The notes beneath the pieces are model-generated. The model was given only the letters and a program-made list of their open reading frames with translations. It was not told where the DNA came from and did no database searches. A stretch of 45,786 nucleotides of DNA, from assembly GCA_024762925.1 (NCBI GenBank), contig JANTGM010000044.1, forward strand, positions 1 through 45,786. Reading direction: 5' to 3'. Of the stretch, positions 7,404 through 15,724 are shown in pieces; positions within the stretch are counted from its first letter, which is position 1, and every line of letters starts with the position of its first letter. Position numbers and translations under genes: made by a program. This stretch comes from Kofleriaceae bacterium. GTDB taxonomy: Bacteria; Myxococcota_A; Polyangia; Haliangiales; Haliangiaceae.

Positions 7404-8330
7404 ATGCAGGATCCGGCATCCCCCCTCTCTCATGTCAATCTCAACCTCTTCCCGGTGCTCGCAACCCTCTTGCGCACCCACTCGGTGACCAAAGCCGCCA
7501 TCGCCCTCGGTGTCGGACAGTCGGCCGTTAGCCACGCTCTGCGAGAACTGCGTAGCCTTTTAGAGGATCCACTTCTCGTCCGCACCGCCCAGGGAATGGA
7601 GCCCACTCCTCGTGCCCTCGAACTCGCCCCCCATATCAACCTGGCTCTAGAAAGCCTTTCCGCCGGTCTGCGCCAAAACCCGCAATTTGATCCCGCTCAA
7701 TCCAAGCGACGTTTCTCCATCGCCGCCACTGATGAGCTCGCAACCAATTTTCTTCCCGCCTTGGTAAATCTCTTAGAGAAAGAATCTCCCGCCAGCCAAC
7801 TCTCCATCGAATCCACAGGCCCCGAGCACGATCTAATGCGCTTGCGTCAAGGACAGATCGACATGCTCATTGGCCTCGCTCCCAAAGGAAGCAAGGCAGG
7901 TCTGTGCCTCGACTTTGTCTATGAAGACTCCTTCGTCTGTGTTCTCCGCTCCGCTCATCCCAAATTGGCAAAGCGGATGACGATGAAGCGATTTTTGGAA
8001 TTGCCCCACATCCTCGTATCCCCCGACGGCCACGGCCTGGGCATGGTGGATGTGGAGCTTGCCAAGCTTGGGCACAAACGCCACATCTTGGTCTCCACTC
8101 GCTACTTCCTAAGCGCCCCCGAAATCGTCGCTAGCACCGACTGTGTCCTCACCTTGCCCACCCGCTTTGCAAAGAGAATGGCCGAGCGCCTCGACCTCGC
8201 TATCCTCAAAGCTCCCATCGACATTCCGAGCTTCTCGGTCTACTCAATCACCTCCAAGACCCGTGGTAGCGACCCCGCCCTCGCTTGGCTCGGCAAGGCG
8301 GTGGCCCGCGCCTCAACCTCCATTGTCTAA
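7404..8330 (+). CDS. LysR-family transcriptional regulator
   Basis: A 308-residue regulator. The N-terminal winged helix-turn-helix begins at NLNLFPVLATLLRTHSVTKAAIALGVGQSAVSHALRELR, the classic LysR recognition region (about residues 12-70), and is followed by the linker helix. The remainder is a two-lobed effector-binding domain from about residue 94 (RRFSIAATDELATNFLPALV) to the end, resembling the NodD/LinR-like branch. It lies head-to-head with the MBL lipoprotein gene, the usual arrangement for a LysR activator or repressor and its target. The effector is probably a substrate or product of that hydrolase, which is an inference. It starts at ATG with no strong ribosome-binding site. The stop is TAA. 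Confidence 0.93.
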   Translation: MQDPASPLSHVNLNLFPVLATLLRTHSVTKAAIALGVGQSAVSHALRELRSLLEDPLLVRTAQGMEPTPRALELAPHINLALESLSAGLRQNPQFDPAQSKRRFSIAATDELATNFLPALVNLLEKESPASQLSIESTGPEHDLMRLRQGQIDMLIGLAPKGSKAGLCLDFVYEDSFVCVLRSAHPKLAKRMTMKRFLELPHILVSPDGHGLGMVDVELAKLGHKRHILVSTRYFLSAPEIVASTDCVLTLPTRFAKRMAERLDLAILKAPIDIPSFSVYSITSKTRGSDPALAWLGKAVARASTSIV

Positions 8331-8628
8331 GGAAAGGGAGGAATCACTCGCCACAGGCCCCCAAAGGCGCTCTACGGAAAGCTTAGTCTGAGGGTTCCGA
8401 CCAGACCGTTGTCATGCTTGGTTCCAGCGACGCTGGTGCGCAGTCTCGGCGTTAGCAGCAAGAACTAGCAAAAAAAGAAATCGACTTTTCTGGGAACCTC
8501 CTTGGAGACGCGGTGTCTCTACGAGCAAGAACCAGCGACGAGCCGCTCCTGCCACCCCGAGAGTTTCTCGGGGGTGCTCGGAAGTATTCTATGGGCTTAT
8601 CGCTCCTCACCCCTGCTAGGAGTTCGCC
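8331..8628. other. Gene-free interval between LysR and a small secreted protein
   Basis: No convincing coding frame was found on either strand. The only structure seen is the hairpin at 8555-8573. The last 15 bases hold the AGGAG ribosome-binding site for the gene at 8629. Confidence 0.6.
8555..8573. terminator. Stable 8-bp hairpin without T-run
   Basis: CCCCGAGA-GTT-TCTCGGGG forms a perfect 8-bp GC-rich stem with a 3-base loop. It lies between the LysR gene and the next gene on the same strand. No T-tract follows, so it may be a weak terminator, an RNA-stability hairpin or a leader element of the gene at 8629. Confidence 0.4.
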
Positions 8629-9072
8629 ATGCGCATTCTCTCTCGCCCGGGCCTGTGGATGCTATGCGTCTGCTCACTGGGCATCACCTCACTTCCCCAC
8701 ACAATTGCCACTGCCAGCGCTGAGCCGAAGACAAAGAAAAAGAAGGCCCCAAGCAAGGCCAAACGGGTTGTGAAACCCGCAGCCAAAACAAAGAACGTGC
8801 GCAAGTGTGTTCGCTTCTCTCAACAAATTGGCGCCGACGAAGAAAGCGTTGACCTCACTCTCAAAAGCAACTGCAAATTTGAAGTCATCTGCTCGCTCGA
8901 GTGGGAGCTCACGTGTTCTGGTGATGATGGCGAAGCGAGTTCTGCTCCGGGCAAGCGTTCGGCCTCAATGCTCTTTGCCGAGGACTTCAAGGTGAACGCT
9001 TCCGCGTCGATGTGCGAGGAGAGCTGGGAGGTTGGCGATGTGAAGTGGAACTGCGTACCAGCAGCCCCCTAG
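8629..9072 (+). CDS. Secreted basic, Cys-containing protein of unknown function
   Basis: I do not recognise a family. The 147-residue product has an N-terminal signal peptide (MRILSRPGLWMLCVCSLGITSLPHTIATASA). Next comes a strongly basic stretch of about 30 residues rich in Lys (KTKKKKAPSKAKRVVKPAAKTKNVRK). The rest is a mixed domain with six Cys (KCVRF, SNCKFEVICSLEWELTCS, MCEESW, WNCVP) that could form three disulfides. The Cys spacing and short beta-like segments suggest a small disulfide-stabilised beta domain. The ribosome-binding site AGGAG is 7 bases before ATG, making the start reliable. The Lys-rich linker may bind polyanions such as DNA, lipopolysaccharide or exopolysaccharide; this is inference. 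Confidence 0.75.
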   Translation: MRILSRPGLWMLCVCSLGITSLPHTIATASAEPKTKKKKAPSKAKRVVKPAAKTKNVRKCVRFSQQIGADEESVDLTLKSNCKFEVICSLEWELTCSGDDGEASSAPGKRSASMLFAEDFKVNASASMCEESWEVGDVKWNCVPAAP

Positions 9073-9256
9073 CCGCATGAGCTGGTTTGCTGTCAAGCGA
9101 CTCGCAGCAACTTTGCAGAAATACTTGCCGCACAGTTTCATGGATTTCTTGTGATTTTCTTGCGACCTCGGCTTTCGTGGGTCCTCTCGTACATGAGCGC
9201 TGGGAAACGGCGCTACCCTGCACTTCTAAACAGACCCTCACACGGGAGAACGACCT

Positions 9257-9547
9257 ATGAAAAGCTTCAAGACAATGACCCTCGCGCTCGGCCTCACGAG
9301 CATCTTTGCCCTCGGTGCCTGCGGAAATGACTCGCTCGACAAGGCCAAGAAGTTCGCAGACGATCTCTGTGCTTGCAAGGACGCTGAGTGCGTCCAGAAG
9401 GTGAACGAAAAGGCCGAAAAGGCCCTTGATGACAAAGAAATGGAAAAGCTCGCCAAAGAGAATCCAAAGGAAATGGAAAAGCTCATGGGCAAGATCATGG
9501 AGTGCTCGATGAAGCACATGCCTGACATGCCTGCAATGCCTGAGTAG
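9257..9547 (+). CDS. Small helical lipoprotein with Cys motif
   Basis: A 96-residue lipoprotein: MKSFKTMTLALGLTSIFALGAC carries a textbook lipobox. The mature part is almost entirely charged helix (KAKKFADDLCACKDAECVQKVNEKAEKALDDKEMEKLAKENPKEMEKL broken by short turns). It has a C-x-C-x5-C cluster near the start and one Cys near the end, so two disulfides may staple a helical hairpin. The C-terminus is Met/Pro-rich (MKHMPDMPAMPE), a composition seen in copper-binding tails, although that role is speculative here. The gene has a GGGAG ribosome-binding site and is followed by a strong intrinsic terminator, so it is probably monocistronic. The function is unknown. Confidence 0.8.
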   Translation: MKSFKTMTLALGLTSIFALGACGNDSLDKAKKFADDLCACKDAECVQKVNEKAEKALDDKEMEKLAKENPKEMEKLMGKIMECSMKHMPDMPAMPE

Positions 9548-9590
9548 GCACGCAAGAGCATTTGCCAAGAGCGATGCTCGTTGGCGACAC

Positions 9591-9629
9591 AAAGGAGCAC
9601 GCTCAATTGAGCTGTGCTCCTTTTCTTTT
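9591..9629 (+). terminator. Rho-independent terminator after the small lipoprotein gene
   Basis: AAAGGAGCAC pairs with the GTGCTCCTTT at 9614-9623. The intervening GCTC-AATT-GAGC forms an inner stem. TTTTCTTTT follows. The adenines on the left arm make it potentially bidirectional. Confidence 0.88.
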
Positions 9630-9677
9630 GGCTAAGGTCAGTTTTCTGCGGCGCGTAGACGCGTACAATGGGTTGCC

Positions 9678-10940
9678 ATGACGCGCTTCGTTGGCATCGA
9701 CTTCGGCACCACCAATAGCGCCATTGCGATCGCGGACGATGGTGGCGCACCGCACCTCGTCCCATTTCCCCAACCGAGTGGTTTAGCGGTTTCGACATGG
9801 CGAACCGTTCTCTACTTCGAACCATCCGATGGCCCTCGCCCAGATGTGAGTGCCGGTGCCTTGGCCATTGGTCGCTACCTCGAAACGGGTGGAGATGGCC
9901 GCTTCATTCAGAGTGTGAAGTCACACATGGCATCGCGCCTTTTCAGCAAGACCTCGATTCTCAGCCGCAACTACTCGCTTGAAGACTTGCTCGCCGCGTA
10001 CCTCATGCAGATGCGAGATGCATCGCCTGTGGACTTGGGAAATCGCGCGGTTGTTGGGCGCCCGGTTCGCTACTGGGGCGCATCCACCGAGGCGGATGAT
10101 GAACGAGCGATTGGCCGCATGCGGCGAGGTCTCGCACTCGCAGGCTTTGACGATGTTGTCTTCGAAAACGAACCCAATGCGGCCGCGGCGAAGTACGGCT
10201 CGGGTCTTTCCTCAGAAGAACTCGTACTCATCGCAGACTTTGGTGGCGGCACAAGCGACTTCTGCTTGCTCAAGATGCGTCCCCGATCCGCTGAGAACGA
10301 GATTCTCGCAACCGGTGGTATCGGCATTGGAGGAGATACCTTCGACGGCTGCATGATCGACTCTCTGGTGGCGCCAAGACTCGGCAAAGGCACGACCTAT
10401 GGCGACGGCTTTGGAGCGCAAACAGAAGTGCCCCGCAGCCTGTATGTAAACCTGCGTCGCTGGCACCACTTGGCCTTCCTCAAATCTCGCAAAACGATGG
10501 CGCTTCTCCAGCGGATTGCAGGAGCGGCAGAGTACCCCGATCGCATTCACAGCCTCATTCACGTCGTTGAAAACGATCTCGGCCTACCGCTCCATCAAGC
10601 GATCGAGCGCGCAAAGGTAGGGCTATCCCAAGCGGAGCAAGGTGAACTCGACTTTCGAGATCCACCCATCAAGATCACCGCGCCGCTTTCCAGGCATGAC
10701 TTTGATGGATGGATCGCGAGCGACCTAGACAAGATTGATGCGGTGGTTGAGCAGGTCCTCATCGACGGTGGCATCACACCGGATCAGGTGCACCGGGTCT
10801 TCACAACGGGTGGCTCATCATTTGTCCCAGCGGTTCGAGAGCGTCTTGAGCGTCGCTTCCCGGGGTGCTTGCGCGGAGGTGAGGAAATGACCAGTGTCGC
10901 GCTTGGCTTGGCAGAGCGTGCCCGCGAACTGTTCTCGTAG
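9678..10940 (+). CDS. yegD: Hsp70-family protein, YegD-like
   Basis: A 420-residue member of the actin-like ATPase superfamily. The N-terminal phosphate-1 loop is FVGIDFGTTNSAIAI. The connect and phosphate-2 regions are seen as ENEPNAAAAKYG and VLIADFGGGTSDFCLL. An adenosine loop is TTGGSSFVPAVRERLERRFPG near the C-terminus. No substrate-binding domain follows, as in the YegD group (about 450 residues), where only the ATPase half is present. DnaK would be about 640 residues. The cellular role of YegD proteins is poorly known; a chaperone-like or assembly function is inferred from the fold. No DnaJ or GrpE gene is nearby. It ends 42 bp before the FG-GAP lipoprotein gene and may be cotranscribed with it. 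Confidence 0.88.
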   Translation: MTRFVGIDFGTTNSAIAIADDGGAPHLVPFPQPSGLAVSTWRTVLYFEPSDGPRPDVSAGALAIGRYLETGGDGRFIQSVKSHMASRLFSKTSILSRNYSLEDLLAAYLMQMRDASPVDLGNRAVVGRPVRYWGASTEADDERAIGRMRRGLALAGFDDVVFENEPNAAAAKYGSGLSSEELVLIADFGGGTSDFCLLKMRPRSAENEILATGGIGIGGDTFDGCMIDSLVAPRLGKGTTYGDGFGAQTEVPRSLYVNLRRWHHLAFLKSRKTMALLQRIAGAAEYPDRIHSLIHVVENDLGLPLHQAIERAKVGLSQAEQGELDFRDPPIKITAPLSRHDFDGWIASDLDKIDAVVEQVLIDGGITPDQVHRVFTTGGSSFVPAVRERLERRFPGCLRGGEEMTSVALGLAERARELFS

Positions 10941-10982
10941 CGAACACACACGCACTTCGCAATTGCGAACGCCGCCCCATCG

Positions 10983-12638
10983 ATGAGACCATTGGCAGTG
11001 ATGGGAATTCTTCGGAGTGTGCCTCTCGCCCTACTTCTTTTGCCCCTGGCTGCATGTGGTGGCGATGGCGGAGCAAACAACGGTCCTGGAATGCTGCCCG
11101 ACGCCGGTGGTCCCATCACGCCACCAGCCGCATCATGCGCAGCGGGGGAAAACGGCGCTTCCGTAGCAATGGAGCCCCAACTCCTCGCAAGCATCTCTGA
11201 GCGCTGGCACGAAGGCTGGCTTGGCTCCCCTGCCGTCGCCGACCTCGATGGAGACGGAACGACCGAGCTCATCGTCGCCAGAGCCGGACGACTCAGTGTG
11301 TGGCATTCCGATGGCAGCCTCATTTGGCAAGCCGAAGTTGCGGGCCGCATTTGGTCATCGCCGATCGTAGGAGATCTTCTGCCCGGCACGACGGGGCTCG
11401 AAACCGCTATTGCGAGTCGCGAATCCATCTCACTCTACGATGCGGCGGGCACTCTGATGCCTGGCTACCCCTTCGCGTGGCGCGATGAGCTTCGAAGCCT
11501 TGCCGCCGGTGATATCGATGGCGATGGCAGGCTTGAGATTGTTGCGGTGACACACAACCGGCTAGAAGAGAACGGCAAGCGCGACATCATCATTGCCATC
11601 GAAGCCGAAGGGGCTCAGCCAATTGCGGGATTTCCTCCCAACACAAGCGGTGCCTCTGGGTGCGAGGACGCCTGCTATGTAACTGGTGGCTACGATCAGA
11701 ACATTGCTCTTGGCGACGTGAATGGCGATGGCGCAGCAGACATCTTCGCAACACAGGACAATGCGTACCTCAGCCTTCACGAAGGGGATGGCAAAGCGTT
11801 TCCAGCAGCGTCCTTCTTTGAGGATCGCAACTTCTTTCCAGGTATCCGCTTTCTTCACGACTACGACGAAGCCAAGCAAGGCTACGCAAATGATGAAGCC
11901 ACAGCGAACCAAGCGCACTTCACAAACTCAGCTCCCGCCATCGCGGATATTGATGCCGACGGACAAACCGAGCTCGTAGTCTTAGGCTCCGTGCAAAACG
12001 CCTCGCAGGACGATCGAGAGCGTGGTGTTGGTCTTTGGGTTCTACACAATGACGGCTCCCGATTGGCGGGCTGGGAAACGCCGTTTCACGCAGAGGGATA
12101 CTTAAGTGGCCTCTGGGACTTCGAAGGCACCAATGTTGTTGCTGCCACAAATCAGGTAAGTGTTGTTGATCTCGATCCTGAGCGAGCTGGGCTAGAAATG
12201 GTCTTTGCGGGCTTTGACGGTCGAATTCACGCCGTCGATGCAAGTGCCACCGAGATGTGGAACTACGGCTACACCGATGATCCGAATGTGCTCACTGGTG
12301 GCGTCGCCATTGCCGATCTCAGTGGAGATGGGAGACCTGAGATTGTCTTCGCAAGCTATTCGCCCGACGATAACAAGTCGCATCTCTTCATCTTGGGTGC
12401 TGGTGGTGGTGAGCAACACAAGATTGCCCTGCCCGACCGAGGCTCGATGGCAGTCCCAACAATCGCGGATGCCGATGGCGATGGCGTTTTGGATATCGCC
12501 CTTGCAATGAAGGCGGGTGCCGACGATCAACCGCAGCTCATGCTCTACTCCGTTCCAGGTTCGAGCGATGCTTGCTTGCTCTGGCCAACCGGTCGGGGAA
12601 ACCTGCTGCGCAATGGCTTTGTGCCTCCCACGCAGTAG
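10983..12638 (+). CDS. FG-GAP/VCBS-repeat lipoprotein (beta-propeller)
   Basis: A 551-residue exported protein with a lipobox (LPLAAC) and a Gly-rich spacer containing MLPDAGG. At least six repeats of the calcium-binding FG-GAP type follow: AVADLDGDGTTELIVA, AGDIDGDGRLEIVAV, ALGDVNGDGAADIFAT, AIADIDADGQTELVVL, AIADLSGDGRPEIVFA and TIADADGDGVLDIALA. Each has the D-x-D-x-D-G loop and is spaced about 50-90 residues from the next, as expected for blades of a seven-bladed propeller. Such propellers mediate adhesion or protein contacts at the surface and need calcium for folding. No catalytic domain was found. It lies downstream of the YegD-like gene on the same strand. An internal start at 11001 is an alternative. 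Confidence 0.9.
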   Translation: MRPLAVMGILRSVPLALLLLPLAACGGDGGANNGPGMLPDAGGPITPPAASCAAGENGASVAMEPQLLASISERWHEGWLGSPAVADLDGDGTTELIVARAGRLSVWHSDGSLIWQAEVAGRIWSSPIVGDLLPGTTGLETAIASRESISLYDAAGTLMPGYPFAWRDELRSLAAGDIDGDGRLEIVAVTHNRLEENGKRDIIIAIEAEGAQPIAGFPPNTSGASGCEDACYVTGGYDQNIALGDVNGDGAADIFATQDNAYLSLHEGDGKAFPAASFFEDRNFFPGIRFLHDYDEAKQGYANDEATANQAHFTNSAPAIADIDADGQTELVVLGSVQNASQDDRERGVGLWVLHNDGSRLAGWETPFHAEGYLSGLWDFEGTNVVAATNQVSVVDLDPERAGLEMVFAGFDGRIHAVDASATEMWNYGYTDDPNVLTGGVAIADLSGDGRPEIVFASYSPDDNKSHLFILGAGGGEQHKIALPDRGSMAVPTIADADGDGVLDIALAMKAGADDQPQLMLYSVPGSSDACLLWPTGRGNLLRNGFVPPTQ

Positions 12639-12643
12639 CTCGC

Positions 12644-13276
12644 CTAGCGAACGTCGTCGAAATGGATCGGGTAGGGAAGCTCGAACTCGCTCATCTTGGA
12701 CCGATGCACGAAGGCTTTCATAAAGCTCGACCGTTCGACGACACCAAGCGCGCTCAAATCGACTGACACGCGCCGCCCTTCACTGAGCAGGACTTCCATC
12801 TTGCTCCACTCGGTGTAGAGGCGGTCACTTCCCTCCCGCCACTCCTTGCCCTCCACATTTGCTCCTACAACTTCGCTCCATGGCTCGTCGATATCTACTT
12901 GAAAGGGAATGTGTATTTTGAGCCCAGAGTCATCAACAGCAACCTTGTAGCTCACAACGCGAACCGCTGCCGTGCCGACAAACCAAGCAGCTCCCAGACT
13001 CAATGCACCGAGTACTGCCAGGATGGGAAGCTGTCGCCTGGACGCTCGCCACTCTCGGCGCAACAAGTAGGCAGCGCCCGCGAAGAGTGCGGCACGAGCC
13101 AACAGAAAGATGTAGTTGGTGATTGTGCGAAAGTGAAACGAGAGTTCCCCCAGGGCCTTCTCCTTTGACTGATACACCTCATGTGGCAGCACTTCACCGC
13201 TTTGCTCAGCAAAGAGACAGCCGCTTAGAAGCAGCGAGAGTGCCGCAATCACAAGTGTGTTTCGCTTCTGAGTCAC
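12644..13276 (-). CDS. Membrane-anchored putative lipoprotein of unknown family
   Basis: I do not recognise this product. From the GTG at 13276 it has 210 residues: a lipoprotein-like signal (TLVIAALSLLLSGC), a short segment, then two hydrophobic stretches (ITNYIFLLARAALFAGAAYLL and LPILAVLGALSLGAAWFVG). The final ~95 residues form a polar domain with alternating strands (YKVAVDDSGLKIHIPFQVDIDEPWSEVVG). This tail resembles PH-like domains of bacterial membrane proteins, but the match is by feel only. The frame extends upstream to 13414, and the region before the Cys could belong to a longer N-terminus. The start is uncertain because AGGAG sits only one base before the GTG. It is convergent with the FG-GAP gene (5-bp gap). 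Confidence 0.65.
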   Translation of the reverse strand: MTQKRNTLVIAALSLLLSGCLFAEQSGEVLPHEVYQSKEKALGELSFHFRTITNYIFLLARAALFAGAAYLLRREWRASRRQLPILAVLGALSLGAAWFVGTAAVRVVSYKVAVDDSGLKIHIPFQVDIDEPWSEVVGANVEGKEWREGSDRLYTEWSKMEVLLSEGRRVSVDLSALGVVERSSFMKAFVHRSKMSEFELPYPIHFDDVR

Positions 13277-13478
13277 TCCTATCCAGAGCCTAGATCCTTG
13301 CCCTCGTCGCAGACAAGCGGCTTTCTTCCTTTGCTCGGCAGAACCTTCCATCATCGGCGTTTCACCCCGGCGTATCGCTGAAATGGTCGCGCCCAAGAAC
13401 TCCAAGAGGCACACATTCGAATGACTCCACTTGGATTCTGCCTTGCTCTAGATGAGTGCAAGAAGAGGGAGTCTGCCC

Positions 13479-14315
13479 ATGTCACAAGGAACCTACCGCA
13501 ACGACCTCGATGCCGCGCAAAGGCGAAGTGCCGCGCTTGAGCTAGACCTCGCGTCCGCCCAACTGAGAATTCAAGAACTCGAAGGAGCGTCAACGGGCAA
13601 GAAATGCGATACATCGCTGCAACGCTTGTTGAATGCTGGAGCGCTCGAAGAGAAGCTGGCGCAAAATCGCAAAATCCGGCGTGAGGCAAAAGAGCGTGCT
13701 GCAGAAGAACGTTCCAGGGACCGACAACGCCGCTGGGATCGCTGGTCAGCGAGGCGGAGGCGAAGGCGAAGCATGTGCTTCTATCCCATGTTTTCTCGTT
13801 TGACGCTTTCGCTCGCCGTCATCGGCATGGCTGTCCCATTCACCGCGCTCTTCATCATCTTTCATTCAGCGCGGGTTTTCCTCGCCTATCTGATGGCAGC
13901 GATATTTATTGCCTACCTACCGTCGGTTGCATGGGCTTGGTGGGCAGCGCATCGCGAACGCGCTCGCGTTGGCGACTTGCCATTCAAGGTTTCTGGACAT
14001 ATCGAAACACTAGGGAAGGACACGAAAGCGCCAACACTCACCATCACCTTCGAAGGCGAAACACCAACCGAAATCGAAGCGCGAGCACTTCTCCTTGGGC
14101 TTGCGCGTGACACGAGAAATCCCTTCACAGCTCTCTCTCTGCGTGAGACTGAAGTGAAAGCGGTGAACAACAGCATCACGTTCAGCTCTCCGAGCATGGA
14201 AACCTCCTGGCACACAGACAACCGCAGCTATCTGCTCTGGTATCGGCGACTTGTTGAGGCCGGTGCAGCAACCTTGCACCAAACCTATCCAGTGACGTCG
14301 GTGCGAATTCAGTAG
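13479..14315 (+). CDS. Coiled-coil protein with two transmembrane helices, unknown function
   Basis: A 278-residue protein not assigned to a family. An N-terminal helix with heptad-like spacing (LDAAQRRSAALELDLASAQLRIQELE) is followed by a second, very basic helix (KIRREAKERAAEERSRDRQRRWDRWSARRRRRR). Two membrane helices follow (LTLSLAVIGMAVPFTALFIIF and VFLAYLMAAIFIAYLPSVAWAWW). The Arg cluster directly before the first helix predicts a cytoplasmic N-terminus. The C-terminal ~120 residues form an alpha/beta domain (VSGHIETLGKDTKAPTLTITFEGE...), also predicted cytoplasmic. GGGAG lies 8 bases before the ATG at 13479 and favours it over the ATG at 13452. The next gene starts 18 bp after the stop, so the pair is probably an operon. 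Confidence 0.72.
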   Translation: MSQGTYRNDLDAAQRRSAALELDLASAQLRIQELEGASTGKKCDTSLQRLLNAGALEEKLAQNRKIRREAKERAAEERSRDRQRRWDRWSARRRRRRSMCFYPMFSRLTLSLAVIGMAVPFTALFIIFHSARVFLAYLMAAIFIAYLPSVAWAWWAAHRERARVGDLPFKVSGHIETLGKDTKAPTLTITFEGETPTEIEARALLLGLARDTRNPFTALSLRETEVKAVNNSITFSSPSMETSWHTDNRSYLLWYRRLVEAGAATLHQTYPVTSVRIQ

Positions 14316-14333
14316 TGGTACGCTTCGACGCGA

Positions 14334-15242
14334 ATGTGGTGGTTCTCAGCGCTGTTGATCCTACTCGCCATGGCGTGCGGTGGAGCGATGCCTCCACAAC
14401 CAAACAGCGCAGCCCTGCATCGCGACCTTGAGCGCCTTGTTGAGCTCGCCGACGCGGAGGGGTGGAGCATCGATCGGGTCGAAGTGGAAGAAGCCCTACC
14501 GACTGCTCTGGAGTCGGTGTGCCGAACGACCAACGACACTCGCAACACCTTGCTTCGCTGGCTCGATGTGCGTATCGAAGCTGAGGGTGGTGATGTTGCC
14601 GCCGTGTACAAGGCGCGCGGCAAAGACCTTGGCGCGGTTAGCGAGCTCCTCACCCTCACGAGAGTGCGAATGCTCTTGGCTGGCAGCATTGCAGCAGCGC
14701 CTGCCGATTGCCCTTTTTGGTTGGAACCAAAACCCCACTTTCGTGGACGACAAATCCTCGATGATCGATGGTTTCTCTCGCTTGGGGGTGGCGGCAAGGG
14801 CATCCTCTCCCAACAAGCGGGTGAGGCGGACTTACAGTTTGGTGGGGCTGGCCGTCTGCTCATTGGTCGCGGTTTTGGGCGACATGCGACGTTCCTCACA
14901 GGACTTGAGCTTGGAGGTAGTGCGGCATTTCCCAAGGACGACCTCGGTGAGCGAGGCGACCTAACGGTCACAGCGGATATCGTTGCGCCTCTGATCTATC
15001 GTCACCGAAGAGTGAATAGCTACTGGGAAGTCGAAGTTGGCTATCTGGCTCGAACCAGTGAAAAGAAGTTTGACCCGGCTCATGGCTTTCGCGTCGGTGT
15101 GGCCCTTGGCGGAAACGCGTCTAGGCGACGATGGGTCTTTCCCGGTGCAGCGTTTGGCGTTGCATATGAGCGAATTGCCGAGGACGACACCCTGCACTTT
15201 ATCAAGCTTGGGTTTCGGGTCGCCCTTGACTTTGCGCGCTAA
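14334..15242 (+). CDS. Lipoprotein with C-terminal beta-barrel-like half
   Basis: A 302-residue protein with a short signal and lipobox (LLAMAC, Cys15). The N-terminal half is helical and acidic, with two Cys (SVCRTT and DCPFW) that may pair. From about residue 145 the pattern changes to alternating strands with Gly and aromatic residues (WFLSLGGGGKGIL, RLLIGRGFGRHATFLTGLELGG, YWEVEVGYLARTSEKK, FRVGVALGGNASRRR) and it ends in LGFRVALDFAR. This is how small outer-membrane beta-barrels look, although the last residue is not aromatic. The combination of a lipidated helical domain and a barrel is not a family I can name. It probably shares a transcript with the coiled-coil gene 18 bp upstream. 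Confidence 0.72.
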   Translation: MWWFSALLILLAMACGGAMPPQPNSAALHRDLERLVELADAEGWSIDRVEVEEALPTALESVCRTTNDTRNTLLRWLDVRIEAEGGDVAAVYKARGKDLGAVSELLTLTRVRMLLAGSIAAAPADCPFWLEPKPHFRGRQILDDRWFLSLGGGGKGILSQQAGEADLQFGGAGRLLIGRGFGRHATFLTGLELGGSAAFPKDDLGERGDLTVTADIVAPLIYRHRRVNSYWEVEVGYLARTSEKKFDPAHGFRVGVALGGNASRRRWVFPGAAFGVAYERIAEDDTLHFIKLGFRVALDFAR

Positions 15243-15249
15243 GTAAGAG

Positions 15250-15583
15250 TTATTCGCACTCGCCTTCAGCTACTGCATGAACACCGGCTGCATTCGCAAA
15301 GTGTAGGTTTGCCCGTCGCGCCCGCAGACAGGAGCGAACTCAAAGGTCAAGCCTGTGGTCTTGGCAGACAAACGCCGCTCATGTCAGCCGATGCTCCCGT
15401 TGGCACATCACCAAAGCCGCACCACTCGTCGCTACTTGCGCAGGGAATGTTTGCAAAGCCGCCACACATCGCTGGTGGCGCGGTTTCGCACTCGCCTTCG
15501 AGACCAACATCGGTGCTAGAAGAAATGAGGGTCGAAACATGGGGTATCTCCTGGTTGGTTGGGGGGGAAATGCTTGTACACAC
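15250..15583 (-). pseudogene. Decayed Kazal-type inhibitor gene
   Basis: Three adjacent reading frames on the minus strand together rebuild part of a secreted Kazal protein. The first (15583 to 15347) reads ...VGLEGECETAPPAMCGGF, then CGFGDVPTGASADMSGVCLPRPQA, and stops at TGA. The second continues TFEFAPVCGRDGQTYT. The third ends FANAAGVHAVAEGEC and TAA at 15250. Together these match the consensus C-x-P-R-P-x-x-C...PVCGCDGKTYSNAC...GEC seen intact in the gene at 17384-17974. At least two frameshifts and loss of the signal peptide make it non-functional. It is probably a paralogue left by duplication. Confidence 0.75.
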
Positions 15584-15724
15584 AACCGTGCTTGGAGAAA
15601 ATCCTCGAGATCTTTAGCTGCTTGTTAGCATCACGAATACCTATTCATCTTCAATTACCTAACCAGGTGTCGGCACCAATGCTATGGTCAGTTTTTCGCG
15701 GCGATTCCCCTGAATGAACCTTCC

